Of a stretch of 64,000 nucleotides of DNA, positions 48,251 through 56,701 are shown piece after piece (the first letter of the stretch is position 1; each line of letters begins with the position of its first letter). The position numbers and the translations under genes are program-made. Under the pieces are notes generated by a model. It saw only the letters and a list, made by a program, of their open reading frames with translations. It searched no databases and was not told where the DNA came from. Where the stretch lies: NCBI RefSeq assembly GCF_001442805.1, contig NZ_CP011131.1, positions 1,984,001-2,048,000 on the forward strand, read 5' to 3'. The DNA is from Lysobacter gummosus. GTDB taxonomy: Bacteria; Pseudomonadota; Gammaproteobacteria; Xanthomonadales; Xanthomonadaceae.

Positions 48251-49057
48251 ATGGAAAGATTGAAGGCAGCGGGCCGGCGCAGACGTGCGTCGCGATTGGC
48301 GCGGGTATTAGCGTTGGCGACGGCGTTCTGTGCCGCCCAGGCGCACGCGCAATCGAGCTGGGAAGTTCACGACAACAAAGCCAACGATCATCTCAAGGTG
48401 ATCCGAAAATCCATCGGCGAAGACAACGGCACTGTCAACGACCGACTCAAGAAGATCGCCAAGCTGGGATCGGCCAAGTCCAGCGGCGAAGCGGCCGAAG
48501 CGCCGACCGAGAAGCTGGAGAAAGACAAGCCCAGCCAGGTCGAAAAAACCGTCGCAGATCGCTGCCCGAAAGGCGAGAAGAAAGCCGGCGAACAGCTGTG
48601 GCAGCTGTGCGAGGAAACGGTCAAGACGCAGATGGCGAAGTACAACTACTCGCTGGCGATCTATGAGGTCTTCAACAAGCGCAAGCAGCGGCTGGAAGAG
48701 ATCGAGCGCGAGCGCGCCAATCTGGGCTCGGAAGACCAGGGCAAGCTGCAGGACAACACCAACAAACTGCTGGCGCTGATCGCGCGCATGGACCTGGATA
48801 TCCGCCAACACCGTCTGTACATGGACGCTTACGACGCGCGCCTGCAGTACCTGGCCGCGGCGCGCGACCAGATCGGCAACGAAGTCATGCGCGGCAAGAA
48901 GGGCAGCATGCTCGGCGATACGGTGAGCAACCTGGCCGGCTTCGCCACCATGTCCAGCGTGCTCAGAGCGGCCAAGTCGGAGCGCAGGCCGTGGAAGTGT
49001 TTCATGCAGGCGGCGGACTGCGCAGAGAATGAATTACAGCGCCACTTGGGCGACTGA
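48251..49057 (+). CDS. Exported coiled-coil protein, VirB5-like candidate
   Basis: The 268-residue product has an Arg-rich N-terminus and a Sec signal ending AAQAHAQ. The mature part is charged and helical, with a likely coiled coil (KQRLEEIERERANLGSEDQG ... KLLALIARMDLDIRQHRLYM) and a C-terminal Gly-containing hydrophobic patch. Four cysteines (near 105, 119, 252 and 258) could form disulphides. Helical content, size, signal and position directly before a VirB6-like gene suggest a VirB5-type pilus-tip or assembly component, but the similarity is structural, not a recognised signature. The ribosome site GGGGAG lies 7 bases from the ATG. The gap to the next gene is 43 bases. Confidence 0.6.
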   Translation: MERLKAAGRRRRASRLARVLALATAFCAAQAHAQSSWEVHDNKANDHLKVIRKSIGEDNGTVNDRLKKIAKLGSAKSSGEAAEAPTEKLEKDKPSQVEKTVADRCPKGEKKAGEQLWQLCEETVKTQMAKYNYSLAIYEVFNKRKQRLEEIERERANLGSEDQGKLQDNTNKLLALIARMDLDIRQHRLYMDAYDARLQYLAAARDQIGNEVMRGKKGSMLGDTVSNLAGFATMSSVLRAAKSERRPWKCFMQAADCAENELQRHLGD

Positions 49058-49100
49058 TTCGCAGGTAATCGCGTCAATCTTCAGGGAATGGGGTCGCAGA

Positions 49101-50324
49101 ATGTTCAACGGATGGATGCCTGAGGTCGCCGGACCGCTCGAAGAGCTGGGCCAGTGGATGTTCTTCCAGGAAATCTTCGGTTTCCTGGATAACGAGATAC
49201 TGGCACTCGGGGAACAGATGCTGTATCGAATGTCGGCGTTCGTCGCTTCGATCGCGCTGGTGCTGATGACGCTATGGATACTGCTGCAGGGATTCCGGAT
49301 CGTGACCGGTCAATCGCGCGAATCGATGATGACGTTGATCGCAAATTCGGCGCGCGGCGCCTTCATCGTGATCGCCGCATCCACCCTGACCATCGGTGGT
49401 GCCGACATCTACGAGATGCTCACCGACAGCATGCCCAAGGCGATCCACTACATGGTGACGGGCAAGGACGAAGCCCCGGCCAAGACCATCGACGACGGCC
49501 TGACCCAGATGCAGGCGGCGATGGCTGCCATCGAAGCCTTGCCGCTACTGGACAACCCGAGCATCAAGGAAGACAAGGATCAGGCCCTGGTGCTGACCGG
49601 CCTGGGCGTGGCCGGCCCGGCGGTGATCGGCGGCGCATTGTTGATGATGTACAAGGTCGCCCTGGCGCTGTTCGTCGGCATGGCGCCCTTGTTCATCCTG
49701 AGCCTGATGTTCGAGCAGACCAAGCAGTTGTTCGGACGATGGCTGTACTACGGCATCGGCACGATGTTCTCGATGGCCGTGCTGAGCTTCATGGTGACCG
49801 TGTCGATGAAGATGGTCGGCGCCGTGGCGGGTGGCTTCGCCATTCAATACGCCGCGGCCTCGGGCCTGAGCGCGGCGGGTATCGAAGCGAGCACCCCGGG
49901 CATCAGCACGATGGCGATGCAGCAAGGCGGCTTGGGCATGGTGCTTACGGTGTTGCTGATTACGATCCCGCCGATGGCGGCATCGTTCTTCCAGGGGGCC
50001 TTGGGGAATTTCGGCGCGTACTCGGCGTTCGGAGCGGTGGGGCGCGGGGCGGATGGGTCGGGGCAGCAGGCGGGGTCGCGACCGGGGGCTCAGGGGGGAG
50101 CGATGCCCGCTGCCCATAGTCAGGATGGCAGTGGTGCGAGGCGCAGTACTCAGACGATGTCAGGCATGAGTGGAAATGTTACTGGGGCAAATTCACGAGA
50201 AGACGCAGGACGGACTTTGCAGTTGAGTCAACATCGAGCTGCTGAGCAGCGATCTGGTGAGTCGTCTGCCTCGACTAGTTCGCAGAAGGTTCTGCCTCAA
50301 GGACGCCAAGGCCAAGATCGATGA
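49101..50324 (+). CDS. VirB6/TrbL-family type IV secretion inner-membrane protein
   Basis: The 407-residue protein has several transmembrane helices: one near residues 34-58 (VASIALVLMTLWILLQGFRI), one near 76-92, and clusters at about 165-235 and 270-300. The conserved VirB6 features are visible: a Trp-containing early helix, and the ALFVGMAPLFILSLMFEQTK ... LFGRWLYYGIG core. The last 90 residues are a hydrophilic, Gly/Gln/Ser-rich tail. VirB6 forms the inner-membrane stalk of type IV secretion systems, yet no VirB4, VirB8-11 or VirD4 is present within the window. It is thus an orphan cassette. Its ATGA end overlaps a 20-codon frame of doubtful reality (50321-50383). Confidence 0.82.
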   Translation: MFNGWMPEVAGPLEELGQWMFFQEIFGFLDNEILALGEQMLYRMSAFVASIALVLMTLWILLQGFRIVTGQSRESMMTLIANSARGAFIVIAASTLTIGGADIYEMLTDSMPKAIHYMVTGKDEAPAKTIDDGLTQMQAAMAAIEALPLLDNPSIKEDKDQALVLTGLGVAGPAVIGGALLMMYKVALALFVGMAPLFILSLMFEQTKQLFGRWLYYGIGTMFSMAVLSFMVTVSMKMVGAVAGGFAIQYAAASGLSAAGIEASTPGISTMAMQQGGLGMVLTVLLITIPPMAASFFQGALGNFGAYSAFGAVGRGADGSGQQAGSRPGAQGGAMPAAHSQDGSGARRSTQTMSGMSGNVTGANSREDAGRTLQLSQHRAAEQRSGESSASTSSQKVLPQGRQGQDR

Positions 50325-50379
50325 AATTCTACTCGTTCTTGGGTTGCTGGGTAATGGCTATTTTCAATAAGGAGGGAAT

Positions 50380-50427
50380 ATGAAGATTGCGGCGTTTCTT
50401 ATTCTTATGTTCGTTACAAGCACTGTA
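50380..50427 (+). pseudogene. 5' stub of a small exported protein adjoining the insertion sequence
   Basis: An excellent ribosome site AAGGAGG precedes ATG 50380, which encodes the signal-like MKIAAFLILMFVTST before reaching the left end of the IS3 element at 50428. The downstream part of the gene is not found on the other side of the element, where a complete different gene begins at 51672. The stub is likely the remnant of a small secreted or lipoprotein gene of the VirB cassette lost with the insertion. Confidence 0.5.
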
Positions 50428-50456
50428 TGAATCGCCCAGGTTTTTGTAGACAGTCG

Positions 50457-51323
50457 TCAGCCGTTTAGTGCGTACCGCCTTTCAAACTCTATCGGGGACA
50501 GGCCATTGTTGGAACTGTGCCGTCGTTTGGGGTTGTAGAACAGCTCGATGTAATCGAACACATCGCCTCGTGCTTTGTCATGGGTATGGTAGATCCGTTG
50601 CTTAACCCGTTCGCGCTTGAGCAACTGGAAGAAGCTTTCCATCGCGGCGTTGTCGTGACAGTTACCGCGTCGGCTCATGCTGCACACGATGCCGTGGGCC
50701 TTCAAAAAGCTCTGCCAGTCTTCGCTCGTGAACTGACTGCCTTGATCCGAGTGCAAGAGCAAACCAGGCGCGGGCTTGCGTCGCCACACCGCCGCTAGCA
50801 GCGCCTGCAGCACCAGATCGGAGTGCTGCGTTGGACGCGTGGCCCAGCCCACGATCCTGCGGGAGAACAGATCGAGCACGACGGCCAAGTACAAGAAGCC
50901 TTCGTGGGTGCGAATGTAGGTGATGTCGGTCACCCAGGCCCGATTGGGTTCTTGCGCTGTGAACTCACGCGCCAGCACGTTGTTGGCGACGGCGCCGATC
51001 GGCCCGCTCAACGGCCGCGGCCGCCGGCCGTAGCCCACCATGGCGCGCAGCCCTTCTTGCTTCATCAAACGCGCAACGCGGTGTTTGCTGCACGTTTCAC
51101 CCAACTCGCGCAGGTCCGTGGTGATCTTGCGATGGCCGTAGATCGAGCCGCTTTCCAACCAACTGTGCTTGATCAATCCCAACAGACGTTGGTCGTCGCG
51201 TGCACGCGCACTGGCCGGCGCGTGAAGCCAAGCGTAGTAACCGCTGCGGTTTATGCCCAAGACACGGCACATTGCGGCCAGGCCGAACTCGTCGGCGTGC
51301 TGCTTCATGAAGGCGTACTTCAC
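50457..51323 (-). CDS. IS3-family transposase OrfB (DDE integrase domain)
   Basis: The 288-residue protein has an N-terminal HTH_21 region (RDDQRLLGLIKHSWLESGSI, YGHRKITTDLREL) and the rve DDE catalytic core. The three acidic residues lie in WVTDITYI, LLHSDQGSQFTS and NAAMESFFQLLKRE. The YNPKRRHSSNNGLSPIEFE ending is typical of the IS3 subgroup. On its own it starts at the ATG of MKYAFMKQ at 51323 (minus strand); it is more likely made as an OrfAB fusion by -1 frameshifting upstream. Confidence 0.95.
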   Translation of the reverse strand: MKYAFMKQHADEFGLAAMCRVLGINRSGYYAWLHAPASARARDDQRLLGLIKHSWLESGSIYGHRKITTDLRELGETCSKHRVARLMKQEGLRAMVGYGRRPRPLSGPIGAVANNVLAREFTAQEPNRAWVTDITYIRTHEGFLYLAVVLDLFSRRIVGWATRPTQHSDLVLQALLAAVWRRKPAPGLLLHSDQGSQFTSEDWQSFLKAHGIVCSMSRRGNCHDNAAMESFFQLLKRERVKQRIYHTHDKARGDVFDYIELFYNPKRRHSSNNGLSPIEFERRYALNG

Positions 51324-51325
51324 CT

Positions 51326-51598
51326 TTACCCCTTGGCAAAGTACGCGGCGGCTTTTTTTAGGATGTCTCGTTCTTCAGTCACGCGCCGAAGTTCTGCCTT
51401 CAGGCGTCGCACGTCCGCGTTCTGATCTTTTTCCACACGACGAACCACATCGCTTTTGCCTTGCTGACGCCGCCAGCCGTACAGGCTGTGCACCGACACG
51501 CCCAGGCGCTCGGCTACTTCGGCCACCGGCCGCCCGTACTCCACGATCTGACGGACCGCTTCGATCTTGAACTCATCGGTGTATCGCTTCGCGCTCAT
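51326..51598 (-). CDS. IS3-family transposase OrfA (HTH_Tnp_1)
   Basis: The 90-residue DNA-binding protein contains a helix-turn-helix (YTDEFKIEAVRQIVEYGRPV, AEVAERLGVSVHSLYGWRRQ) and a leucine-zipper-like region (RRLKAELRRVTEERDILKKA) used for multimerisation. The start at 51598 follows GGAGG on the minus strand; an in-frame ATG four codons upstream is less well placed. Confidence 0.93.
   Translation of the reverse strand: MSAKRYTDEFKIEAVRQIVEYGRPVAEVAERLGVSVHSLYGWRRQQGKSDVVRRVEKDQNADVRRLKAELRRVTEERDILKKAAAYFAKG
51353..51359 (-). promoter_or_regulatory. Slippery A7 for -1 programmed frameshifting in the IS3 element
   Basis: On the minus strand the orfA end reads CTAAAAAAAGCC. A -1 slip here enters the orfB frame, which is open from this point to the OrfB start (KSRRVLCQGVKVKYAFMK), giving an OrfAB transposase as usual for IS3 elements. 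Confidence 0.75.
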
Positions 51599-51671
51599 AA
51601 CCACCTCCACTTAAGCCATAGTTTATGGCTGCGAGATGTCTACGAAACCCTGGGCGATTCAGAGTGACCCC

Positions 51672-51992
51672 ATGAAACAATCAATTCTCCCGCTCGCCCT
51701 GATCGCGCTGATATCCGCGTTCCCCGCCAGCAGCGACGGCCAGCGCGGCGTTTACGAAGAGGTTCCCTACAACAACAACCCGGATCAGTTCTGCAAGCTC
51801 GGGTATCCGCCGCACAACTGGATGTCGGTGGTGCCTAAGGCGGGAATCTGGGCGCCGATCGTTCCGAATGCGCCGGTGAATTCGCAGTACATCGCGACGT
51901 TTATCCGCGTGTGCACGGCGGGCGGGATTCCGATGCCGATCAGTCCGGGCACCGGCAACAAAGCGCCGAAAGATCCGGCGGCGACGTTCTGA
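51672..51992 (+). CDS. Small secreted protein of unknown function in the VirB-like cassette
   Basis: The 106-residue product has a Sec signal (MKQSILPLALIALISAFPASS). The mature part is proline- and asparagine-rich (YEEVPYNNNPDQFCKLGYPP, HNWMSVVPKAGIWAPIVPNA) with two cysteines (near residues 43 and 82) that could pair. I do not recognise the family. It starts 10 bases after the right end of the IS element, and its stop overlaps the next ATG by one base (TGATG), so the two are coupled. It probably belonged to the transcription unit of the VirB6-like gene before the insertion. The 51672 start is chosen for the signal peptide. Confidence 0.7.
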   Translation: MKQSILPLALIALISAFPASSDGQRGVYEEVPYNNNPDQFCKLGYPPHNWMSVVPKAGIWAPIVPNAPVNSQYIATFIRVCTAGGIPMPISPGTGNKAPKDPAATF

Positions 51993-52525
51993 TGAATCCG
52001 CGCTCTCCGCCGGCGGACGGTATCGATTGGCCCGGTTCGGCGCGTCGCGTGCGCTGGACCGCGATGATGGTGTTCGCCGCTCTGGTGTTGGCGCTGGCGT
52101 TGGCGGCGGTGTGGATGCGGACGCAGTCCGGCATGTGTTTGATCCTGGCTCAGATCGCCGCCGCAGGCGCGGCCGTGCTGCGGTTTCGCGGGGCGGTGCT
52201 CGAGACGAGGCTGATCTTTGCCGCTCGCCGTTGCATCAACGCGCGCTGGCTGGACGTCCGGCGCGAGGATATCCGCCAGCTGCGACGCTGCCTGAAACGC
52301 TCCATCAAACTGGCGATCAGCGCTTGGCCGGTCGCCTTGGCGATGGGATGCCTGCCGTTGGTGATGGAGTTGCCGGGGCAGGTGGCGGGCGGGGAGCGGA
52401 TCTACGCCATAGCGACGTTGTTCTTCGTACTCCATTTCGCCGCGTCCGAGGCCGCGTATCGACAACTCGTCGGCGCCTTGGTCGGGAGCTTGGAACTCGA
52501 ACGGGTGTGCGTGCTTCCGGCTTGA
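51992..52525 (+). CDS. Membrane protein of unknown function, coupled to the preceding small secreted protein
   Basis: The 177-residue product has two adjacent N-terminal helices (TAMMVFAALVLALALAAVWM and MCLILAQIAAAGAAVLRF), an Arg-rich cytoplasmic stretch (RRCINARWLDVRREDIRQLR), and a second helical pair (AISAWPVALAMGCLPLVMEL and IYAIATLFFVLHFAASEAAY). The membrane layout with a central basic loop is unlike any family I can name. Translational coupling to the gene at 51672 and location behind a VirB6-like gene suggest a role in the same membrane machine or as an immunity-type partner, which is inference only. Confidence 0.65.
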   Translation: MNPRSPPADGIDWPGSARRVRWTAMMVFAALVLALALAAVWMRTQSGMCLILAQIAAAGAAVLRFRGAVLETRLIFAARRCINARWLDVRREDIRQLRRCLKRSIKLAISAWPVALAMGCLPLVMELPGQVAGGERIYAIATLFFVLHFAASEAAYRQLVGALVGSLELERVCVLPA

Positions 52526-53128
52526 ATGCTCCGATCGGGCGGGTGGATCGCCGTTGGCGGCAACGACAATGATTGATGACCGTGGCGACAAGCCGGGTAG
52601 CTTCCTGATGCGAACCGGCTCCCAACGTCGCCGACGCCCACGCGCGACCTGGAGCCGTTGCTCGGCCCGGAAGCGCGATCAATCCCTTATTTTTCGGCCG
52701 GCAATGCACCGGCACAGCGCTTACTGCGGGCACGACTGACGCGATCGTTTCGTCTCGATTCGCACGCCGCACGCGCCCGAGCGCGCGCCAGTATCGCCAG
52801 CGCGCCTGACATGATGCGACGCCCGCGCCGACGCGCCGCTGCCGCGACCCAGCGCCCAGCGCACCGCACATCCGCGCAGTGATCGCGGTCGCGTTACCGA
52901 ATGCCGATCGCCGCCCGCCGCAGCCGCGACAGGTGCGCGACAGGCCCCAGGCTTAAAACGGCTTCCACCGGCGCTGCCCTTCGCCCTACGCGAAGGCCGG
53001 CCAGTTCGGTTCGCGAACGCGAGCGACCGATTCCGACGCACACGCCCGGGTCGGCACGTTTGGACCAGCGCGTACCGGCCGGCGCATGGAACCCGTCGCA
53101 TCTCAACCCGCCAACCTGGGGCAGTGGA
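52526..53128. other. Non-coding stretch of about 600 bases
   Basis: No reading frame shows recognisable motifs; open frames here are overlapping GC-rich artefacts. The region separates the VirB-like cassette from the SpoIID-like gene and must hold that gene's promoter, but no clear -35/-10 pair, operator or terminator was identified. Confidence 0.35.
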
Positions 53129-54970
53129 ATGAACAGCAGCATCGCAAGCAAGAACAACGCTTCCAACCGCGATTGCGCCGCTTCGGCGATGCGGCCGCTG
53201 GCGGCCACGGGGCTGCCGTGGCTCGCCGGCGCCTGCGCGCTGGCGATGAGCACGGCCTACGCCGGGCAGGTGCTCAAGGCCGGCGACAACGCCGGTGCGT
53301 CGAAGATCGCCGTGCGCAGCGCCGCCACGCAGGCGGCGATCGATGTGCGCGTGCGCGACAGCGTCAGCGGCCGCGCACTGCAGGCCGAACTCAGCATCGC
53401 GCCGGTCGGGCGTTCGGACGCGCGCCAGATGTTGCCGCTGGCCTCGCAAGGCGGCCGCGTCGCCGGTCTGGCCAAGGGCGATTACCAACTCACCGTCAGT
53501 GTCCCCGGTTATCAGTCGCTGACCACGCGGGTGAATTCCGACGGTGCGCTCGGCCTGCCGACCACACTGTGGCTGTCGCCCGAACGCGAGTCCGATCAGC
53601 TCGACCTGCTTGCGCTCAAGGCGGTCGAATGCAGCGATTGCGTCGTCTACAGCGGCCACGTCTACGACCAGCGCAGCGGCAAGCCGCTGGCCGGCGTGTC
53701 GGTGCGCACCGGCCAGGGCGAGCGCGCGGTGACCGACGGCGCGGGCTATTTCGAAGTGCGCAGCAAGTTCGTCAAGACCGCGCTGAAAGACGATGCGCTG
53801 CCGCCGACCACCACCATCGATATCGAAAGCGCGGGCTATCGCGCGCATCGTCTGTCCGGCGTGTCGCTGCTCAACGACAGCGCTCACTTCGTCGTCGATC
53901 TGCAGGCCGGCAGCGGCCGCAGCGACGAAAACCTGACGCACGTGCAGGCGCTGGCCAAAGACCGGCCGCTCAAGGAGCGCGAAGCGATCATGCAGCAGCT
54001 CGACGCGGCCAATGCCGATCAGGCGATGCGTCCCGGCCAGACCCTGAGCGCGGCGCAAGTGTCCGCCACCGCGGTGGCGGTGCCGTCGAGCATCCGCGTG
54101 GGCACCAGCTGCTCCGGGCGTTCGTGCTCGGGCGTGTCGGTGTACAGCCTGGAGGACTACGTCGGCAAGGGCCTGGACGAAGAGTGGATTCCGTCCTGGC
54201 ACGCCAACTCGCTGGCTGCCGGCGCCGTCGCTTATCGCACTTACGGCGCGTACTTCGTCGCCCATCCGATCAGCAGCCGCTACGACATCTGCAACACCAC
54301 TTCGTGCCAGGTGTTCAATTCCGATTCGGTGTCGGCCACCGTCGCCGCGGCCAAGACGACCAAGGGCGTGATTCTGAGCCGCGACGGCAGGAGCGCGGCT
54401 TTCAGCGAATACTCCTCCGAGAACAACGCCTGGGACGATCCCAGCGACGGCCTGTCGTGCAGCAACAACGATCTGAGCTGCGGCAACGGCAAGAACGGCT
54501 CGCCGCGCAACAACTGGCCGTGCCTGAGCGATTCGGTCGGCAAGGGCAAGGGCTGCTTCGGCCACGGCCGCGGCATGAGCCAGTGGGGCACGCAGCGCTG
54601 GGCCAACAGCAACGGCCGCGACTGGAAGTGGATCACCGACCACTACTTCAACAACAACAACAGTCCCGGCGGCATGCGCAACGCTTACCGCTCCGATTCC
54701 GGCGGCACGCCCAATCCCGGCAGCATCACCGGCACGGTCAACACCAACGGCACGCCGTTGAACGTGCGCTCCGGTCCGGGCACGAGTTACTCGGTGGTCG
54801 ATACGCTCGCCGACAACACCAGCGTGACCATCCAGTGCCAGACCAATGGCACCTCGGTCACCGGCACCTACGGCACCAGCAAGATATGGAACCGGATCGG
54901 CAGCGGCCGCTTCATTCCCGACGCCTACACCTACACCGGTTCCGACACCTCGGTGGCGCCGGCCTGCTGA
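53129..54970 (+). CDS. Secreted SpoIID/LytB-domain protein with carboxypeptidase-regulatory-like and SH3b domains
   Basis: The 613-residue protein has a signal segment (LAATGLPWLAGACALAMSTAYA). Two beta-sandwich modules follow, VRDSVSGRALQAELSIAPVG and VYDQRSGKPLAGVSVRTGQG, resembling carboxypeptidase regulatory-like domains. Next is a SpoIID/LytB domain with VYSLEDYVGKGLDEEWIPSW, SLAAGAVAYRTYGAYFVAHP, AFSEYSSENN and the hallmark GHGRGMSQWGTQRWAN. The end is a bacterial SH3 domain (LNVRSGPGTSYSVVDTLADN). SpoIID is a lytic transglycosylase in spore formers; here, in a non-sporulating Gram-negative context, it may attack foreign peptidoglycan. Several Cys pairs suggest extracellular disulphides. 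The frame is open upstream, but ATG 53129 starts the exported protein. The SH3b is nearly identical to that of the next gene. Confidence 0.85.
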   Translation: MNSSIASKNNASNRDCAASAMRPLAATGLPWLAGACALAMSTAYAGQVLKAGDNAGASKIAVRSAATQAAIDVRVRDSVSGRALQAELSIAPVGRSDARQMLPLASQGGRVAGLAKGDYQLTVSVPGYQSLTTRVNSDGALGLPTTLWLSPERESDQLDLLALKAVECSDCVVYSGHVYDQRSGKPLAGVSVRTGQGERAVTDGAGYFEVRSKFVKTALKDDALPPTTTIDIESAGYRAHRLSGVSLLNDSAHFVVDLQAGSGRSDENLTHVQALAKDRPLKEREAIMQQLDAANADQAMRPGQTLSAAQVSATAVAVPSSIRVGTSCSGRSCSGVSVYSLEDYVGKGLDEEWIPSWHANSLAAGAVAYRTYGAYFVAHPISSRYDICNTTSCQVFNSDSVSATVAAAKTTKGVILSRDGRSAAFSEYSSENNAWDDPSDGLSCSNNDLSCGNGKNGSPRNNWPCLSDSVGKGKGCFGHGRGMSQWGTQRWANSNGRDWKWITDHYFNNNNSPGGMRNAYRSDSGGTPNPGSITGTVNTNGTPLNVRSGPGTSYSVVDTLADNTSVTIQCQTNGTSVTGTYGTSKIWNRIGSGRFIPDAYTYTGSDTSVAPAC

Positions 54971-55077
54971 GCGCGGTCAGCGCATTGCCGATCTTCCTTC
55001 CAACCGCATGCGGCGGCGAGCGAATCCGTCCGCCGCATGCGCCGCCCTTCGATGACCACCCATCACAAGGAACTTCC

Positions 55078-56661
55078 GTGAATCGATCCGTGAACACCTT
55101 GCTGTGCACCGCGCTGGCCGCCTTGCTGTCGCCGATGGCGATGGCCGGCAAACCCGCCGCGGCCGTCGATGTATTGGCCGACCCGACACTGGGCCCGCGA
55201 TTGCACGCCGAACAAGACGCGCTGCGGGCCGAGCGCGCGCAATATCCGGCGTACTTCCGCCAGGCCTATGTGCGTTACCCGTCGATCCCGGCCGGCACGC
55301 TGGAGGCGATGGCCTATGTCGCCAGCCGCTGGCAGCACCTGCGTCCGGCGGCGTCCGATGCCGGCGCCGGCAAGGAAATGCCGCGCGCCTTCGGCGTGAT
55401 GGGGCTGTATCACGGCGAAGGTTTCGCCGATCAGGTCGGCGAAGCCGCGCGTCTGCTCGGCGTGCCCGAGTCGCGCGTGCTCAACGAGGCCTCGACCAAC
55501 ATCCTCGCCGCCGCGGCTTTGCTCGACCGCGAAATCACGCGCGGCGGGCAGGACACCGCGCTCACCGCCGAAGCGTTGCGTCCGGCACTGCAGCGTTATG
55601 CCGGCTACGCCAAGCCCCAGGCCAAGAGCGCGGTGCAGGACTACGCGCGCCTGAGTTTCGCCTTCGACGTACTGCTGACCCAGGATCGCGGCGTCAGCGA
55701 GTCCGGCATCGTCGTGCCCGCGCGCGCGATCGCCTGGGAGCGTGCGTTCGACGCGCCCGATCTGGTGCGCCTGCGCGCGCCGCTGCTGCGCTTGAACGCC
55801 GACAGCGACCGCATCGAGACCGAGCAGTACTTCGTCGATCCGGTCACCCAGACCCTGCAGAACAAAGACCCGCGCGTCGGCGCCGCCGCGGCCAGCCCGG
55901 ACTACGGCCCGGCGTTGTGGGTCGCATCGCCCTATCACTCCGAGCGCACGTCCTACGATTCGGTGACCATCCACACCGTGCAGGGTTCCTACGCCGGCAG
56001 CATCTCGTGGTTCCAGAACAATCCGAACCACGTCAGCATCCATTACCTGGTGCGCAGCAGCGACGGCCAGATCACCCAGATGGTGCGCGAGAATCGCGCC
56101 GCCCATCACGTGCTGTCGCATAACAAGACCACGCTCGGCATCGAGCACGAAGGCTATGTGGACAACGCCGCGTGGTACACCAGCGCGATGTACAACGCTT
56201 CGGCCGGCATTACCCGCCACTTCTGCGCCAAGTATCCGGCGATCAAGTGCGGCACCGCGTTCCAGGGCCCGGCGACGCGCACGGTCAGGGTGCTCGCGAC
56301 CACGGTCAAGGTCAAAGGCCATCAGCATTACAGCGGCAACGATCACACCGATCCGGGCATCAACTGGGATTGGGCGCGTTACTACAAATTGCTCAATCCC
56401 GGTGGCGGCACCGGCGCGAGCGGCACTGTGGATACCAGCGGTTCGCCCTTGAACGTGCGCTCCGGCCCCGGCACCAGTTATTCGGTGGTCGACAGTCTCG
56501 CCGACGGCGCCAGCGTCACCATCCAGTGCCAGACCAACGGCAGCTCGGTCACCGGCACCTACGGCACCAGCAGCTTGTGGAACCGTATCGGCAGCGGCCG
56601 TTTCATTCCCGACGCCTACACCTACACCGGATCGGACGGACGCGTCGCGCCCGATTGCTGA
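55078..56661 (+). CDS. Secreted N-acetylmuramoyl-L-alanine amidase (Amidase_2) with C-terminal SH3b
   Basis: The 527-residue product starts at a GTG (55078) behind AAGGA and has the signal NTLLCTALAALLSPMAMAG. An N-terminal helical region (about residues 30-270) is lysozyme/transglycosylase-like in look (FGVMGLYHGEGFADQVGEAA, STNILAAAALLDREI). The Amidase_2 domain follows, with zinc-site and catalytic context SVTIHTVQGSYAGSISWFQN, HVSIHYLVRSSDGQITQMV, TTLGIEHEGY and GHQHYSGNDHTDPGINWDW. The SH3b domain at the end (LNVRSGPGTSYSVVDSLADG ... VAPDC) would bind cell wall. It is separated from the SpoIID gene by 107 bases and may be co-transcribed; both look like predation or wall-remodelling enzymes. 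Confidence 0.9.
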   Translation: MNRSVNTLLCTALAALLSPMAMAGKPAAAVDVLADPTLGPRLHAEQDALRAERAQYPAYFRQAYVRYPSIPAGTLEAMAYVASRWQHLRPAASDAGAGKEMPRAFGVMGLYHGEGFADQVGEAARLLGVPESRVLNEASTNILAAAALLDREITRGGQDTALTAEALRPALQRYAGYAKPQAKSAVQDYARLSFAFDVLLTQDRGVSESGIVVPARAIAWERAFDAPDLVRLRAPLLRLNADSDRIETEQYFVDPVTQTLQNKDPRVGAAAASPDYGPALWVASPYHSERTSYDSVTIHTVQGSYAGSISWFQNNPNHVSIHYLVRSSDGQITQMVRENRAAHHVLSHNKTTLGIEHEGYVDNAAWYTSAMYNASAGITRHFCAKYPAIKCGTAFQGPATRTVRVLATTVKVKGHQHYSGNDHTDPGINWDWARYYKLLNPGGGTGASGTVDTSGSPLNVRSGPGTSYSVVDSLADGASVTIQCQTNGSSVTGTYGTSSLWNRIGSGRFIPDAYTYTGSDGRVAPDC

Positions 56662-56701
56662 TCGCAGCACTTCCAACCAGCCAGACACCGAGTCGAGGTG
56701 G

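Larger units (their letters stand above)
50428..51661. mobile_element. IS3-family insertion sequence, complete (1234 bp)
   Basis: Terminal inverted repeats of 25 bases bound the element: TGAATCGCCCAGGTTTTTGT at the left (50428) and the inverse of TGAATCGCCCAGGGTTTCGT at the right (51661), with two mismatches. It holds overlapping-frame orfA and orfB on the minus strand with a slippery A7 run. Both genes are intact, so it may be active. No target duplication is visible: the flanks are CTGTA on the left and GAGTG on the right. Confidence 0.93.

Noticed and set aside
50421..51668. Target-site duplication of the IS3 element
   Set aside because: The bases on either side of the terminal repeats (CTGTA and GAGTG) do not match for 3, 4 or 5 bases.
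52721..54643. 640-codon minus-strand frame opposite the SpoIID gene
   Set aside because: Repetitive Ala/Arg/Val/His composition and no motifs; the plus-strand SpoIID domain is clear.
53086..55077. Upstream extension of the amidase reading frame through the SpoIID gene
   Set aside because: The frame is open by GC bias only; a signal peptide and ribosome site place the amidase start at 55078.
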